DNA of 42,600 nucleotides, taken from the NCBI GenBank assembly GCA_002869895.2, contig NEWP02000009.1:95421-138020 (forward strand). The letters are read 5' to 3'. This stretch comes from Nitrospira sp. CG24E (lineage in GTDB: Bacteria; Nitrospirota; Nitrospiria; Nitrospirales; Nitrospiraceae). The position numbers and the translations under genes were made by a program. Position 1 is the first letter of the stretch. Each line of letters starts with the position of its first letter. Under the pieces are notes generated by a model, which saw nothing but the letters and a program-made list of their open reading frames with translations, was not told the DNA's origin and made no database searches. This document shows positions 16,787 to 25,376 of the stretch, piece by piece.

Positions 16787-16934
16787 AGCCTAAACCTCGG
16801 GGCGGCGGAAGAAAGCACGCAATGCGATAGAGCAGAGAGCGGAGGCAGAATAGTGGACGCAACGTTATCAGCGAGGAGGACTCAGCGGTTTCACGTGTAG
16901 AGATTTTCAGTGTGATGGCCCGATTGGAAGGGCG

Positions 16935-16977
16935 ACGGGATACGAAGAATGCAGTTCACATCCCCTTCGTATCCCGT
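16935..16977. terminator. 13-bp perfect hairpin with the pduO stop codon in its loop
   Basis: ACGGGATACGAAG (16935-16947) and CTTCGTATCCCGT (16965-16977) are exact complements with a 17-nt loop. The stop codon of the adenosyltransferase (16956-16958) lies in that loop, so one arm is coding. It probably ends transcripts from both sides. No long T-run is present. Confidence 0.6.
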
Positions 16978-17546
16978 TGCCACAAGAACTCCGGTTCATG
17001 CTGCTGCTTGGCCATCCAGCGGGCCAAAACAAAGAGCGTATCGCTAAGGCGATTGAGAAAGCGCACGAGAGCCGGATCCAGAGGCTCTTCCCTCCCCAAT
17101 CGCACACAGAGACGCTCAGCCCTCCGACAGATCGTTCGAGCCTGGTGCAACAAGCTGGATATCTTCCCTCCTCCTGGGAGAATAAATTCCTTCAGAGGCG
17201 GCAAGTCTTTCTGACAGCGATCCATGAGTTTTTCCAGCCTGGTCACATCCCGAGCTGTGACCGTCGGCATATTCTTGAACGTCTGACCTGGTGCCGTGGC
17301 CAGCAGTCCACCAACATCGAACAGCTTATTTTGCACCCAACGGCGCTCCTCTTCTAAGCGATCAGCCGATGGATGAATCCCGACCGACTCCGCATTAAAG
17401 GCCCGGATAACTCCAATTGCCGAGTTCAATTCATCCACATCCCCATAAGCCTCCACCCGCAAACTATCCTTCCAGACCTGTTGACCACCGGCCAAACGAG
17501 TTTTCCCCTTATCGCCTGTCCTGGTATAGACCTTGGTGATACGCAT
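16956..17546 (-). CDS. pduO: ATP:cob(I)alamin adenosyltransferase, PduO type
   Basis: 196 residues. It transfers the adenosyl group of ATP to cob(I)alamin or cob(I)yrinic acid diamide, giving coenzyme B12, in the cytosol. The N-terminal ATP loop is TRTGDKGKT, followed by YGDVDELNS, with the helical motif RTICRRAERLCV and the closing FLNRLSDTLFVLAR, all diagnostic of the PduO/MMAB trimer family. The start is ATG 17544-17546 with AAGGGAG upstream; an earlier Met is less well placed. It lies 14 nt after cobQ, forming an operon for B12 salvage and final assembly. It probably reads from the riboswitch-controlled TonB receptor transcript. Confidence 0.92.
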   Translation of the reverse strand: MRITKVYTRTGDKGKTRLAGGQQVWKDSLRVEAYGDVDELNSAIGVIRAFNAESVGIHPSADRLEEERRWVQNKLFDVGGLLATAPGQTFKNMPTVTARDVTRLEKLMDRCQKDLPPLKEFILPGGGKISSLLHQARTICRRAERLCVRLGREEPLDPALVRFLNRLSDTLFVLARWMAKQQHEPEFLWQRDTKGM

Positions 17547-17560
17547 GCCATCTCCCTTCT

Positions 17561-19084
17561 TCATTGATTGGTCAAGACAGAATAGATCACATCCATGTTC
17601 ACATGCTGATCCAAATGGTCAGCCCAACGATCGAGTTCAGCCTGCAGCACAGTCCTGACGAGTTCAGACTCATGGAGTGAAATGGGCCAGAGGCCTTTCC
17701 GGGCACGCGCGCGATTCAACCAACTCCTGCGGAACCCAGTCTGATCGAATAGACCATGTATACTCGTGCCCCAGACAAGACCATCTTCACTTGTCGCGCC
17801 TTCATCACTCTGAGAGTTGCTTTCCCAAGTTCCCAACACTTCGACATGAAAACACGGTTTTGTGGTTCCACGACTAGTGCGCCCCATATGGATTTCATAG
17901 CCCTGGACCGGCGCATGTTGTTCCACGTCATGAAGCAATGATGCAGCACGAACTTGCCTGCAGATCTTTGGCGTATCGAGCTCCGTCACGACATCGAGAA
18001 AACATAAGCCTTTTATGGTCCCTCTCCGCTCCAACCCCTTGGGATCCGTGATTTCTTGTCCGAGCATCTGATATCCCGCGCAGATTCCAAGGAGTTCGCC
18101 TCCTCTCTGCACATGGGACTCTAGAACCTCCGAGAATCCTGCTGTGATAAGATAGCCGAGGTCTTCGAGAGTATTCTTGCTCCCGGGAATAATCACCACG
18201 TCAGCTCCTCGGAGATCCCCAGGCAAAGCGGCAAACCGAAGCGCCACATCCTTTTCAGCAGCCAATACATTAAAGTCCGTGAAGTTGCTCATACGAGGCA
18301 GAAGCACCACAGCCACGTTTGTAAGATCCGATTTGAACGGAACCGACCGGAAACAGGCCGGATCAAGACTGTCTTCCTGATCTAGTCGAAGGTCACGAAG
18401 AAAAGGAATGACCCCCAGGACCGGAAGACCCGTGCGCTCCTCGAGTATGCGGACACCATCTTCGAACAATCGACGATCCCCGCGAAACTTATTGACGATC
18501 ACGCCGAAGACCCGCTGACGTTCATGCGGCGCTAATAGATCCAGCGTCCCGATGATCTGGGCGAAAACTCCACCCCGATCAATGTCCGCTACCAAGACGA
18601 CTGATGCATCGGCCATCTCAGCGACAGGCCAGTTCACCATATCCCGATCACGAAGATTTATCTCCGCAGCACTCCCCGCCCCTTCGATCACGACACACTC
18701 ATACTGGCACGCCAGACGTGCATAGCATTCGCGAACAATCTTAAAGAGTGTCTCTTTCCGGTCAAAGTACGCCAACGCGTCCAATGCCTCGTAGACCTTG
18801 CCTCTCACAACCACCTGAGATCGTGAATCCGACTCGGGCTTTAGCAGAAGTGGATTCATATCCACCGTCGGCTCGACCCCACAGGCTTGAGCTTGTAGCG
18901 CCTGCGCTCGACCGATCTCTCCGCCATCAAGCGTGACGAAAGAATTCAGTGCCATGTTCTGCGCTTTAAATGGCGAGACCCTTACACCTTTTCGAGACAA
19001 GAGTCTGCAGATCCCGGCGACAATGAGGCTCTTCCCGACATCAGAGCCGGTCCCAAGAACCGCGACTGCTATTGCTCGTCCCAC
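17561..19084 (-). CDS. cobQ: Cobyric acid synthase
   Basis: 507 residues. It amidates adenosylcobyrinic a,c-diamide at side chains b, d, e and g, using glutamine. The N-terminal synthetase domain has a P-loop (GTGSDVGKS, 11-19) and FKAQNMALNS. The C-terminal class I glutaminase-like domain has Cys335 (LLGICAGYQMLG) and His443 (SIHGLFD). Length is normal. It starts with GTG (19082-19084), with GGAGG about 8 nt upstream. It lies 30 nt after the TonB receptor stop and 14 nt before pduO. Other cob/cbi genes are not in the window, so the context is salvage and late steps. Confidence 0.95.
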   Translation of the reverse strand: MGRAIAVAVLGTGSDVGKSLIVAGICRLLSRKGVRVSPFKAQNMALNSFVTLDGGEIGRAQALQAQACGVEPTVDMNPLLLKPESDSRSQVVVRGKVYEALDALAYFDRKETLFKIVRECYARLACQYECVVIEGAGSAAEINLRDRDMVNWPVAEMADASVVLVADIDRGGVFAQIIGTLDLLAPHERQRVFGVIVNKFRGDRRLFEDGVRILEERTGLPVLGVIPFLRDLRLDQEDSLDPACFRSVPFKSDLTNVAVVLLPRMSNFTDFNVLAAEKDVALRFAALPGDLRGADVVIIPGSKNTLEDLGYLITAGFSEVLESHVQRGGELLGICAGYQMLGQEITDPKGLERRGTIKGLCFLDVVTELDTPKICRQVRAASLLHDVEQHAPVQGYEIHMGRTSRGTTKPCFHVEVLGTWESNSQSDEGATSEDGLVWGTSIHGLFDQTGFRRSWLNRARARKGLWPISLHESELVRTVLQAELDRWADHLDQHVNMDVIYSVLTNQ

Positions 19085-19114
19085 GGCTTTGCCTCCACGC
19101 CTGTATGATTGGGA

Positions 19115-21244
19115 TTACAAGCCCTCAAATCGATAACTCAACCCACCATAGATTGCGATGCCCGGAGCCGGCATCACAAAACGTTCAACTGCACCCCCAC
19201 CCGTTACTGTATTTTGCGCTATTATGCCGGACGTATAGTAGCGCTGATCCAGCATGTTGTTGAGCATCAGGAATCCGCTCAGCTGCCCGCCTGGCACAGA
19301 CTGTTCGTATGCAATGCGACTATTGAGAGTAAAGTAGCCAGGAATACGCGGTTGCGCGTTTTCTTCGTCGCCAGTATGAAACTGCGTGCTCACATAAAGC
19401 CCCATCAACGAGACAGTCCATCCAGGTGCAGGATGATAATTCCCAGTTACACTCAATCGATTCTTCGGAACGAGAGGAATGCTGTCGCCCCTCTTTACGT
19501 TCTCCAGAAATGGCACTGAAAATGGAGTGCCTGGCACAAAATACGGGTTCAGGACTAGATCAGTCTGAAACGTCGCTTGAGTGTAGGTATAGTTCACCAT
19601 TCCATCAAAATACTGGCTGAACTTTGCTTTGAAGGTCGCTTCAACTCCCTGACGCCTCGACTCAGGGATATTCTGATTCGCCGGAGTCCCAAAGTTGCAG
19701 GTACTAGGATCTCCGCAGACGAGATAAATTTCATCCCGCACGTCAGCCCTGAACAGAGCCACACTCGCCTCACCCCAGGATTGTACCTGCACCTTTGCGC
19801 CTACCTCGTAATTATGGGATCGCATAGGCCTGAGGTTCGGGTTGCCCTGGCCGAATGGACCGATGCCAGAGCCGAAGAGCTCGTTATAGGTCGGAACGCG
19901 AAATCCCTGTCCGTAACTGAAATACAAACTCATACCTGACGTGACTAGATAAGTCAGTCCTGCACGAGGAGTTGTCCGGTGAAAGACTTTTGAGCCGTTA
20001 TTCGCTGCGTCCAAATTGTCGATAAAATCAAGATCATTGCGATCGTACCGAACCCCGCCGGTCAAGATCAGTTGGGGTGTCAGATTCAATGTGTCTTGGG
20101 CATAAAGCCCAAGAATTTCCTCGTCCGTGGATCGCAAAGAGGAAGAGGGGCCAAAGGGAAAGAAGGCCAGACTTCGATTCCCAAAATCATTTCTAGTGTA
20201 TTCACTTCCCAAGACAAAAGCATTGGAAAGGCCGAAGGCTTGGCTATTGTGGTTCAGCTGAAAAACCCCACCTCGCGATTCGGTCATGATATTGTTCGTA
20301 CCCCGCCCACTCTGAAACACTGTAAACTGCTCCTGTGCCAAGCGGCGATAGAATCCATTGGCGTTGACAGAAAACCCGAACGGAAACTCATGCCGCGCAT
20401 TCAACCGCACTACGTTCGTCTCTGAATCATAAAAGTCGCCCGGTGTAAAATTTCGCTTTGGGTCGATCGCGGCTTGGCTAAGGGGTAACGTCCCGGCCTG
20501 CTGCAGCCGGTCTTTGACATAGGTATAGGATACGGTGATATCCGTGTGCTCGGTCGGGCGATATCCCAGCTTGCCAAAAACCCGTGAAATCCGTGCAGCC
20601 GATTCATCGCGGAATCCCGACTCTGTCTCCCGACTGAAATTCGTGTAGTAATCAAATTTACCTATCGGCCCGCTCGCATTGAGGCTATATCGTTCACGGT
20701 GGAAACTACCAAACAAGGTCTGACCCGTCGCCTGATGTTTATCTGTGCCACGTTTTGTAATTATATTAATCACACCGCCCATCGCATTCTTGCCATAAAT
20801 TGCAGCAGCTCCCGGGATGATCTCGATCCGGTCGATCGTTTCATAGGGGATAAGGTCAAAATTGACAGTGTTAAAATCCGGTTCGTTCATCCGCTGACCG
20901 TCCACAAAAACTGTTGTGTTCGGGACCGGCTGGCCGTTAAACCCTCGCAGATCGATCGTTTGCTGAAAGGCATTGCCGATACCATCGTACATCACGATAC
21001 CGGTAGCCCCTTGAATCGCCTCTTGAACCGTTTTGGCCCCGGACTTTCGAATGTCCTCTGCCGTAATGACGGTTACTTTTGCCGGAAGGGTTCTGGCATC
21101 GACAGGAGCATCAGGAAGACGGGTGCTGGAAACGACGACCTCTCTGGTCTCAAGCGCATCATCTGACTGGGCATGGGCGGTGGAAGCTATGAGGCAACAC
21201 GACAGGAGAACACAGATAGAGAAACTTGTAAAATAGGTACGCAC
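19115..21244 (-). CDS. btuB: TonB-dependent outer-membrane receptor, BtuB-like
   Basis: 709 residues. A signal peptide (cleavage after STAHA) is followed by a TonB-box-like REVVVSSTR, a plug domain (TVITAEDIRKSGAKTVQEAI; VDGQRMNEPDF; IEIIPGAAAIYGKNAMGGVI), a 22-strand barrel region and a terminal aromatic strand (YGGLSYRFEGL). It imports a chelated ligand across the outer membrane using TonB. A cobalamin riboswitch directly upstream and cobQ/pduO downstream point to cobalamin or cobinamide; the ligand is inferred from context. It starts with GTG (21242-21244), with AAGGGAGG 6 nt upstream. No TonB/ExbBD genes are in the window. Confidence 0.88.
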   Translation of the reverse strand: MRTYFTSFSICVLLSCCLIASTAHAQSDDALETREVVVSSTRLPDAPVDARTLPAKVTVITAEDIRKSGAKTVQEAIQGATGIVMYDGIGNAFQQTIDLRGFNGQPVPNTTVFVDGQRMNEPDFNTVNFDLIPYETIDRIEIIPGAAAIYGKNAMGGVINIITKRGTDKHQATGQTLFGSFHRERYSLNASGPIGKFDYYTNFSRETESGFRDESAARISRVFGKLGYRPTEHTDITVSYTYVKDRLQQAGTLPLSQAAIDPKRNFTPGDFYDSETNVVRLNARHEFPFGFSVNANGFYRRLAQEQFTVFQSGRGTNNIMTESRGGVFQLNHNSQAFGLSNAFVLGSEYTRNDFGNRSLAFFPFGPSSSLRSTDEEILGLYAQDTLNLTPQLILTGGVRYDRNDLDFIDNLDAANNGSKVFHRTTPRAGLTYLVTSGMSLYFSYGQGFRVPTYNELFGSGIGPFGQGNPNLRPMRSHNYEVGAKVQVQSWGEASVALFRADVRDEIYLVCGDPSTCNFGTPANQNIPESRRQGVEATFKAKFSQYFDGMVNYTYTQATFQTDLVLNPYFVPGTPFSVPFLENVKRGDSIPLVPKNRLSVTGNYHPAPGWTVSLMGLYVSTQFHTGDEENAQPRIPGYFTLNSRIAYEQSVPGGQLSGFLMLNNMLDQRYYTSGIIAQNTVTGGGAVERFVMPAPGIAIYGGLSYRFEGL

Positions 21245-21282
21245 AGAGACCTCCCTTAGACTCGAAGGGTCCAGTCGAAAGC

Positions 21283-21510
21283 TCCGTCGGATGGGTCTCC
21301 TGACTTGCGGCTCGTCGTTCCCCTGCGCCTTCCCATCTAGAACGTAAACCGTAAATCGTTATGCGTTAACCGTGAAGATTTCTTCCTGCGTTTAACGGTT
21401 CACGAACAACGTTTAACGTCCCCTGACAGTGGCATTCGTGCAGAGTCACTCCCCGCTTACAGTGGCGGCACCGTGATGGATTTGCACCATCTTCCCCGTC
21501 CCCGACAGTG
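21283..21510 (-). promoter_or_regulatory. Cobalamin riboswitch upstream of the TonB receptor
   Basis: On the minus strand it contains GCCGCCACTGTAAGCGGGGA, AATGCCACTG, GATGGGAAGGCG and a B12 box (AAGTCAGGAGACCC), the core elements of the class. P1 can form between CTGTCGG and CCGACGG. It ends 38 nt before the receptor start. GAGACC in the B12 box region can pair with GGTCTC (21246-21251), which directly follows the Shine-Dalgarno sequence, suggesting control of translation. A heptamer insertion (21344-21417) occupies the variable arm. Confidence 0.93.
21344..21417. repeat. Heptamer hairpin inserted in the riboswitch variable arm
   Basis: Left units on the plus strand are GTAAACC, GTAAATC, GTTATGC, GTTAACC, GTGAAGA. 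Right units on the minus strand are GTTAAAC, GTTGTTC, GTGAACC, GTTAAAC. The two arms are roughly complementary. It lies between the conserved GCCACTG and GGGAAGG elements of the cobalamin aptamer, in a region known to vary in length. Confidence 0.8.
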
Positions 21511-21600
21511 TATTGACTCGAACAACCTATCTCCTCGGTTAAACAGCACCCCCTGGAACCAATAGGCGGCTCTGGTGCAAAAGCTCGCCCATGCTAAAAC

Positions 21601-22500
21601 TCATAGCATCCCGGACACAGCAACGGTCTGATGCCAGTTTTCACCGGGCAAGGAGACACGCGGCAGCCCCGTTTCCGGATGCGAGTCAACCAAGACTCGA
21701 CAGCCATAAACCTCATTCAACACTTGAGGGTGAATCACCTCCTGAGGAGAACCGATGCAGACCACAGTTCCTTGTTTCATGAGCAATATACGATCACAGT
21801 ATTGGCTGGCCAGATTGATGTCGTGTGAAACGAGCAGCACCGTCATCTGCGATTGAGCGTGAATACGTTTGAGAATCCGGCATACATCCAGCTGATGGTT
21901 AAGATCGAGATGCGCGGTCGGTTCATCGAGCATTAGCACGCGAGGGGCCTGGGCCAAGGCGCGCGCGAGCAACACTCGCTGTCTCTCTCCCGCTGACAGC
22001 GTATCGATCATCCGGTGGGCCAGATGCGTAACATCCGTCTGGGCCATAGCCTCTTGTGCGACGGCAAGATCTTCTTGCTGCTCCCACCCGACAAGATTCC
22101 ACAACCCACTTCGGCGATAGGGAAACCGCCCCATCAACACCATGTCCAATACGGAAAACGGAAAGTCATACGAGAGATCCTGTGGCATATAGGCCACCTG
22201 CCTGGCGATTGATTCACGCGACAATGTGCCAAGCTCAACCCCGAAGAGACGTATCACTCCTTTTTCAGGCCGCACGAGCTTCATCAGCAGCTTCAGCAAG
22301 GAGCTTTTCCCGGACCCGTTGGGCCCAATCACACCGAGAATCTCGCCCTGCTGGACGGTGAATTCCATTCCATCGATGGCCCAAGATAAGCGGTTACCGG
22401 GCTGACTGCCCCGAATAGAGTGGTACCGGAACGCTAACTGCCGCACCTCGATGACCGGCAGAGGAGAAGGCCCAATGCTCTCTGATGTTTGTTCGCTCAT
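21601..22500 (-). CDS. btuD: Cobalamin/Fe-siderophore-type ABC importer ATPase
   Basis: 299 residues. The cytosolic ATPase of the importer. Walker A is GPNGSGKSS, then the Q-loop (AYMPQDL), signature (LSAGERQR), Walker B (VLMLDEPT) and H-loop (LVSHD) are all intact. The start is the ATG at 22498-22500, overlapping the btuC stop by 4 nt (ATGA), which marks translational coupling. About 40 extra C-terminal residues follow the core. With a cobalamin riboswitch in front of the operon the substrate is most likely B12; heme or siderophore import is the alternative. Confidence 0.92.
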   Translation of the reverse strand: MSEQTSESIGPSPLPVIEVRQLAFRYHSIRGSQPGNRLSWAIDGMEFTVQQGEILGVIGPNGSGKSSLLKLLMKLVRPEKGVIRLFGVELGTLSRESIARQVAYMPQDLSYDFPFSVLDMVLMGRFPYRRSGLWNLVGWEQQEDLAVAQEAMAQTDVTHLAHRMIDTLSAGERQRVLLARALAQAPRVLMLDEPTAHLDLNHQLDVCRILKRIHAQSQMTVLLVSHDINLASQYCDRILLMKQGTVVCIGSPQEVIHPQVLNEVYGCRVLVDSHPETGLPRVSLPGENWHQTVAVSGML

Positions 22501-23618
22501 GCGAAAAACCGATACTTCCGAGTCATCAAGAGATAGATGAAAAATGGCCCGCCGATCAAGGCCGTGATGACACCGACTGGAATTTCTGCCGGGGCCACGA
22601 CAGTACGGGCAACCGTGTCCGCAACCATGAGCAGGATCCCCCCACCCAACGCGGAAACCGGTAACAGGAGCCGGTGATCTGCCCCGCACAAGATCCGCAC
22701 AAGATGCGGAACGACCATGCCGACGAATCCGATCATGCCGCTGACGGACACGACGGCCCCCGTCAGCACAGCCGAAACAAGGAACACAGTCCGTTGCACT
22801 CGATCCGAATCGACCCCCGAGGAGCGAGCGGCATCTTCACCCACCGCAAGAAGATTCAAGGCCTGGCTTTCACGAAGGAGCAAGACAACAGCGATCAGCA
22901 AGCAGCCGCCAATACCGATCAGTGCCGTGAGGCTCGGTGCAGTGAGAGTCCCCATCAGCCACAGGACAACCCGATAAAGAGAAGTCGGGTTCAAGATGGA
23001 TGTCGCAAACATCATGAGTGCAGAACAGATGGCATTCACAATCACTCCTGCAAGCAACAGTTTGTGCATCGGCAGCTGCCCTTGCGAGGCTGCGATCCCA
23101 TAGACCAGTGCGATCGAGAGACCGCCTCCGATAAAGGCGAACAACGGCAACCCAAGCCCTCCTATTATTGAGCCAAGCCCGATGGCAAACCCGATCGTCG
23201 CTCCAAATGCGGCCCCGCTTGAGATACCCAGCACGTAGGGATCTGCCAGCGGGTTGCGCACGAGAGCTTGCAGCGCAGCTCCTGTGATCGCCAATGCTGC
23301 TCCCACAAATAAGCCCATCAAGACTCGCGGAAACCGGACATCCCAAACGATGATGCCCGCGACATCCTCTCCCTCAGTCTTAGAGAATGTCAGGGCTGAC
23401 CACAGCTCTGCCATGGTCAGTGCGTGAGCTCCGAACTGAAGACAGAACACGATAACCCCGCAGGTCAGAAGAACCATACAGCCCATCACCCCATACCACC
23501 GGCGAGCGCGCAGGGCCTGCCACGATGCGATCCCTTCAAAGGTCGGCAATGGAGCAGACGAGGCTATCGTCGCTGAATCCGACAGGCTGGTCTGGGATGG
23601 AGAGGGATGGACGATCAT
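22497..23618 (-). CDS. btuC: Cobalamin/Fe-siderophore-type ABC importer permease
   Basis: 373 residues in the FecCD/BtuC family. A cytoplasmic N-terminal extension of about 45 residues precedes roughly ten membrane helices. Family motifs: RFPRVLMGLFVGAALAITGA, NPLADPYVLGISSGAAFGA, GMIGFVGMVVPHLVR and EIPVGVITALIGGPFFIYLL. I use ATG 23616-23618, which overlaps the btuF stop as ATGA. The middle gene of btuF-btuC-btuD. Confidence 0.92.
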   Translation of the reverse strand: MIVHPSPSQTSLSDSATIASSAPLPTFEGIASWQALRARRWYGVMGCMVLLTCGVIVFCLQFGAHALTMAELWSALTFSKTEGEDVAGIIVWDVRFPRVLMGLFVGAALAITGAALQALVRNPLADPYVLGISSGAAFGATIGFAIGLGSIIGGLGLPLFAFIGGGLSIALVYGIAASQGQLPMHKLLLAGVIVNAICSALMMFATSILNPTSLYRVVLWLMGTLTAPSLTALIGIGGCLLIAVVLLLRESQALNLLAVGEDAARSSGVDSDRVQRTVFLVSAVLTGAVVSVSGMIGFVGMVVPHLVRILCGADHRLLLPVSALGGGILLMVADTVARTVVAPAEIPVGVITALIGGPFFIYLLMTRKYRFFA

Positions 23619-24625
23619 GGATTCCTTACGGGAAACGGTTCCGTAAACGCTTCGGGATGAATGGCCTTCGCGAGAAGTTCGAGCCCTTCCACGATTCGCG
23701 GCCCCGGTCGGTCGACTAACACACTGGGCACGAGAACCAGACGATTGTGTTTGACCGCTGAGAGGCTCGACCACCGCCGCCACCGTTCCTGATCTTCATC
23801 GGGGATACCTTCCGCTGTACCGACTGGGAAGATAATGAGTTCCGGATCGCGGGCCAGCACCTCCTCCAGCGCGAATCTTGGGTAGGCCACCGCCGTGTCC
23901 GCTGCGATATTAGCGCCGCCCGCTGCTTCGATCAGTTGATGAATAAAACTCCCAGGCCCTACCGTTTGTAGCGGGTCTGTATTCAATACATAGAGGACAC
24001 GCTGGCGGGCCAGTGACTGCGTACGCTCCTTAACAACCGCAATACGTTGCCGAATGGTTGCGGCCAACTCGTCCCCCGCCTTGCTTCGATCAAACAACCG
24101 GGCAATCATTTGAATCTGTCCAAGCACATCGTCAAGCTGTGCGGCTTGCAACACGAAGGTGGGGGTCTTGACCCGATCAAGCTGTTGGAGAAGATCCGGC
24201 TGGATCATGTCCTGAGGCACCAAGACCAGGTCCGGCTTGAGAGCTAGAATTTGCTCGATGCTCGGATTCATTCCTCCCAAGTGTGTCTTGCGTTGCGCTT
24301 CGGAAGGATAATCGCAGAATGGCGTTACTGCCACGACCTTTTCCTCAAGACCGAGCGCAAAGAGTATCTCCGTCACGTTCGGCGCCATCGACACCACACG
24401 ACTTGGCGCCTTTGCAAGAAAAAGCTTTCTCCCCAATGCATCCACAAATGTCCGTGGCGCAACGTGTGCCATAAAAGGCATGCCGGTCAAAATTCCCTGT
24501 TGTCGTCGTTTCATATTATCCGTCTCATCGTCAGGAATAGCCGACGCCGGCCACAAGACAAGCAGCACGACGGCGCCGAGCAAACAACCAGCCACTCGGC
24601 TTGTACGGAATAGGTCAGAGCCCAA
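23615..24625 (-). CDS. btuF: Periplasmic cobalamin-type substrate-binding protein
   Basis: 336 residues. An N-terminal export segment (CLLGAVVLLVLWPASA) is followed by a class III binding-protein fold: RVVSMAPNVTEILFALGLEEKVVAV, PSIEQILALKPDLVL and VDRPGPRIVEGLELLA. It delivers ligand to BtuC. The start is taken as TTG 24623-24625. The only visible Shine-Dalgarno-like sequence, GGGGA, lies within the 3' arm of a terminator-like hairpin (24627-24659), so hairpin formation would both stop transcription and mask the site. The first gene of btuF-btuC-btuD. Confidence 0.88.
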   Translation of the reverse strand: MGSDLFRTSRVAGCLLGAVVLLVLWPASAIPDDETDNMKRRQQGILTGMPFMAHVAPRTFVDALGRKLFLAKAPSRVVSMAPNVTEILFALGLEEKVVAVTPFCDYPSEAQRKTHLGGMNPSIEQILALKPDLVLVPQDMIQPDLLQQLDRVKTPTFVLQAAQLDDVLGQIQMIARLFDRSKAGDELAATIRQRIAVVKERTQSLARQRVLYVLNTDPLQTVGPGSFIHQLIEAAGGANIAADTAVAYPRFALEEVLARDPELIIFPVGTAEGIPDEDQERWRRWSSLSAVKHNRLVLVPSVLVDRPGPRIVEGLELLAKAIHPEAFTEPFPVRNP

Positions 24626-24626
24626 T

Positions 24627-24659
24627 AAAAAATCCCCAAGGCCTGGACAGACCCTGAGG
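24627..24659 (-). terminator. Intrinsic terminator overlapping the btuF ribosome site
   Basis: On the minus strand, CCTCAGGG and CCTTGGGG (8 pairs including G-U) flank a 10-nt loop and run straight into ATTTTTT, then the TTG start of btuF. It is a plausible expression platform for the cobalamin aptamer about 245 nt upstream. Confidence 0.7.
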
Positions 24660-24905
24660 ATTGCACCCGCAACTCATCCTCGCCGATTCCCCAGCCCACG
24701 AGGGAACGTCGGTCTTGGGAACCTACCAGAGGATCGCCATTCTGCTGCGGCGAACGATCTTGGACCATCTGCCGTGTTCTCGGCTTGAAACGATCCTCAA
24801 CGTATTGCAGAGAATACGCTTCCGGTCGTTTTCACGCCTGCGGCCTTGCATCTGATCCAATCTCCTTCGCCTCACGACGAAGGGACCCTCTGGCAGGCTC
24901 CCGTT
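24640..24905. repeat. Palindromic element, family 2 (long copy) in the btuF leader
   Basis: The stretch 24745-24905 aligns with the element at 32275-32458: TGCTGCGGCGAACGA, GTTCTCGG, ATCCTCAACGTATT, AGAGAATACG, GCCTGCGGCC. It is longer at the left by about 80 bp. The ends are only weakly complementary (GCCTGGACAG / GCCTGCCAGA). It fills the gap between the riboswitch and the btuF start. The exact left limit is uncertain. Confidence 0.6.
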
Positions 24906-25126
24906 CCTGGCAGGTCTTCTGGCTCATGGTTCACCCTACTCCCCGCACCTTCCCATCTGGAGACGTGAATCGTAAATCGTTATTCGTTAATCGAGGAGAT
25001 CTACTCTTGCGATTAACGGTTCACGAATAACGTTTAACGTCCCAAAGACAGTGGCATTCACGGGTTTCGTCCCCATTTACAGCGGCGGGACCGCGAGGGA
25101 CTCGCACCCTCTTCCCTTACCCAGGA
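24905..25126 (-). promoter_or_regulatory. Cobalamin riboswitch upstream of btuFCD
   Basis: On the minus strand it shows GCCGCTGTAAATGGGGAC, AATGCCACTG, GATGGGAAGGTGCGGGG and a consensus B12 box GAGCCAGAAGACCTGCC (24909-24925). P1 pairs CTCCTGG with CCAGGA. It is about 280 nt upstream of btuF. A heptamer hairpin is inserted at the same position as in the first riboswitch. Confidence 0.93.
24965..25038. repeat. Heptamer hairpin inserted in the second riboswitch
   Basis: Left units are GTGAATC, GTAAATC, GTTATTC, GTTAATC. Right units on the minus strand are GTTAAAC, GTTATTC, GTGAACC, GTTAATC. The innermost units are exact complements and the others partial. It is the same size and position as the tract at 21344-21417, but the sequences have diverged between the two. 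Confidence 0.8.
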
Positions 25127-25143
25127 GTCACAATGTGGGGGGC

Positions 25144-25173
25144 ACTCTAGGAGACCGGGAAGCGGGTTGTCAA
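25144..25173 (-). promoter_or_regulatory. Promoter for the btuFCD riboswitch transcript
   Basis: On the minus strand, TTGACA (25168-25173), an 18-nt spacer and TAGAGT (25144-25149). Transcription would begin just before the aptamer. The rest of 25174-25376 holds no gene I can support. Confidence 0.6.
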
Positions 25174-25376
25174 GTTCATTAATGTCCGACTTCCCATCCC
25201 CTGCGCAAGTGTGGACAGGAACCTGTCAAAACCCAGCGGAAACAGGGTGAAAGACTGATGTTTTTCACAACAGTCCACGGCATGGGCTTTGCTCAACTCT
25301 GGGGAATGACTTCTGGGCCTCGGACAGAGCCTCACATGAATGACCAACCCCAGTGGCAACGGTTCCTGACATACCT

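Noticed and set aside
24511-24768. 85-codon minus-strand frame upstream of btuF
   Set aside because: It is the family 2 element and leader read through in another frame; no protein features.
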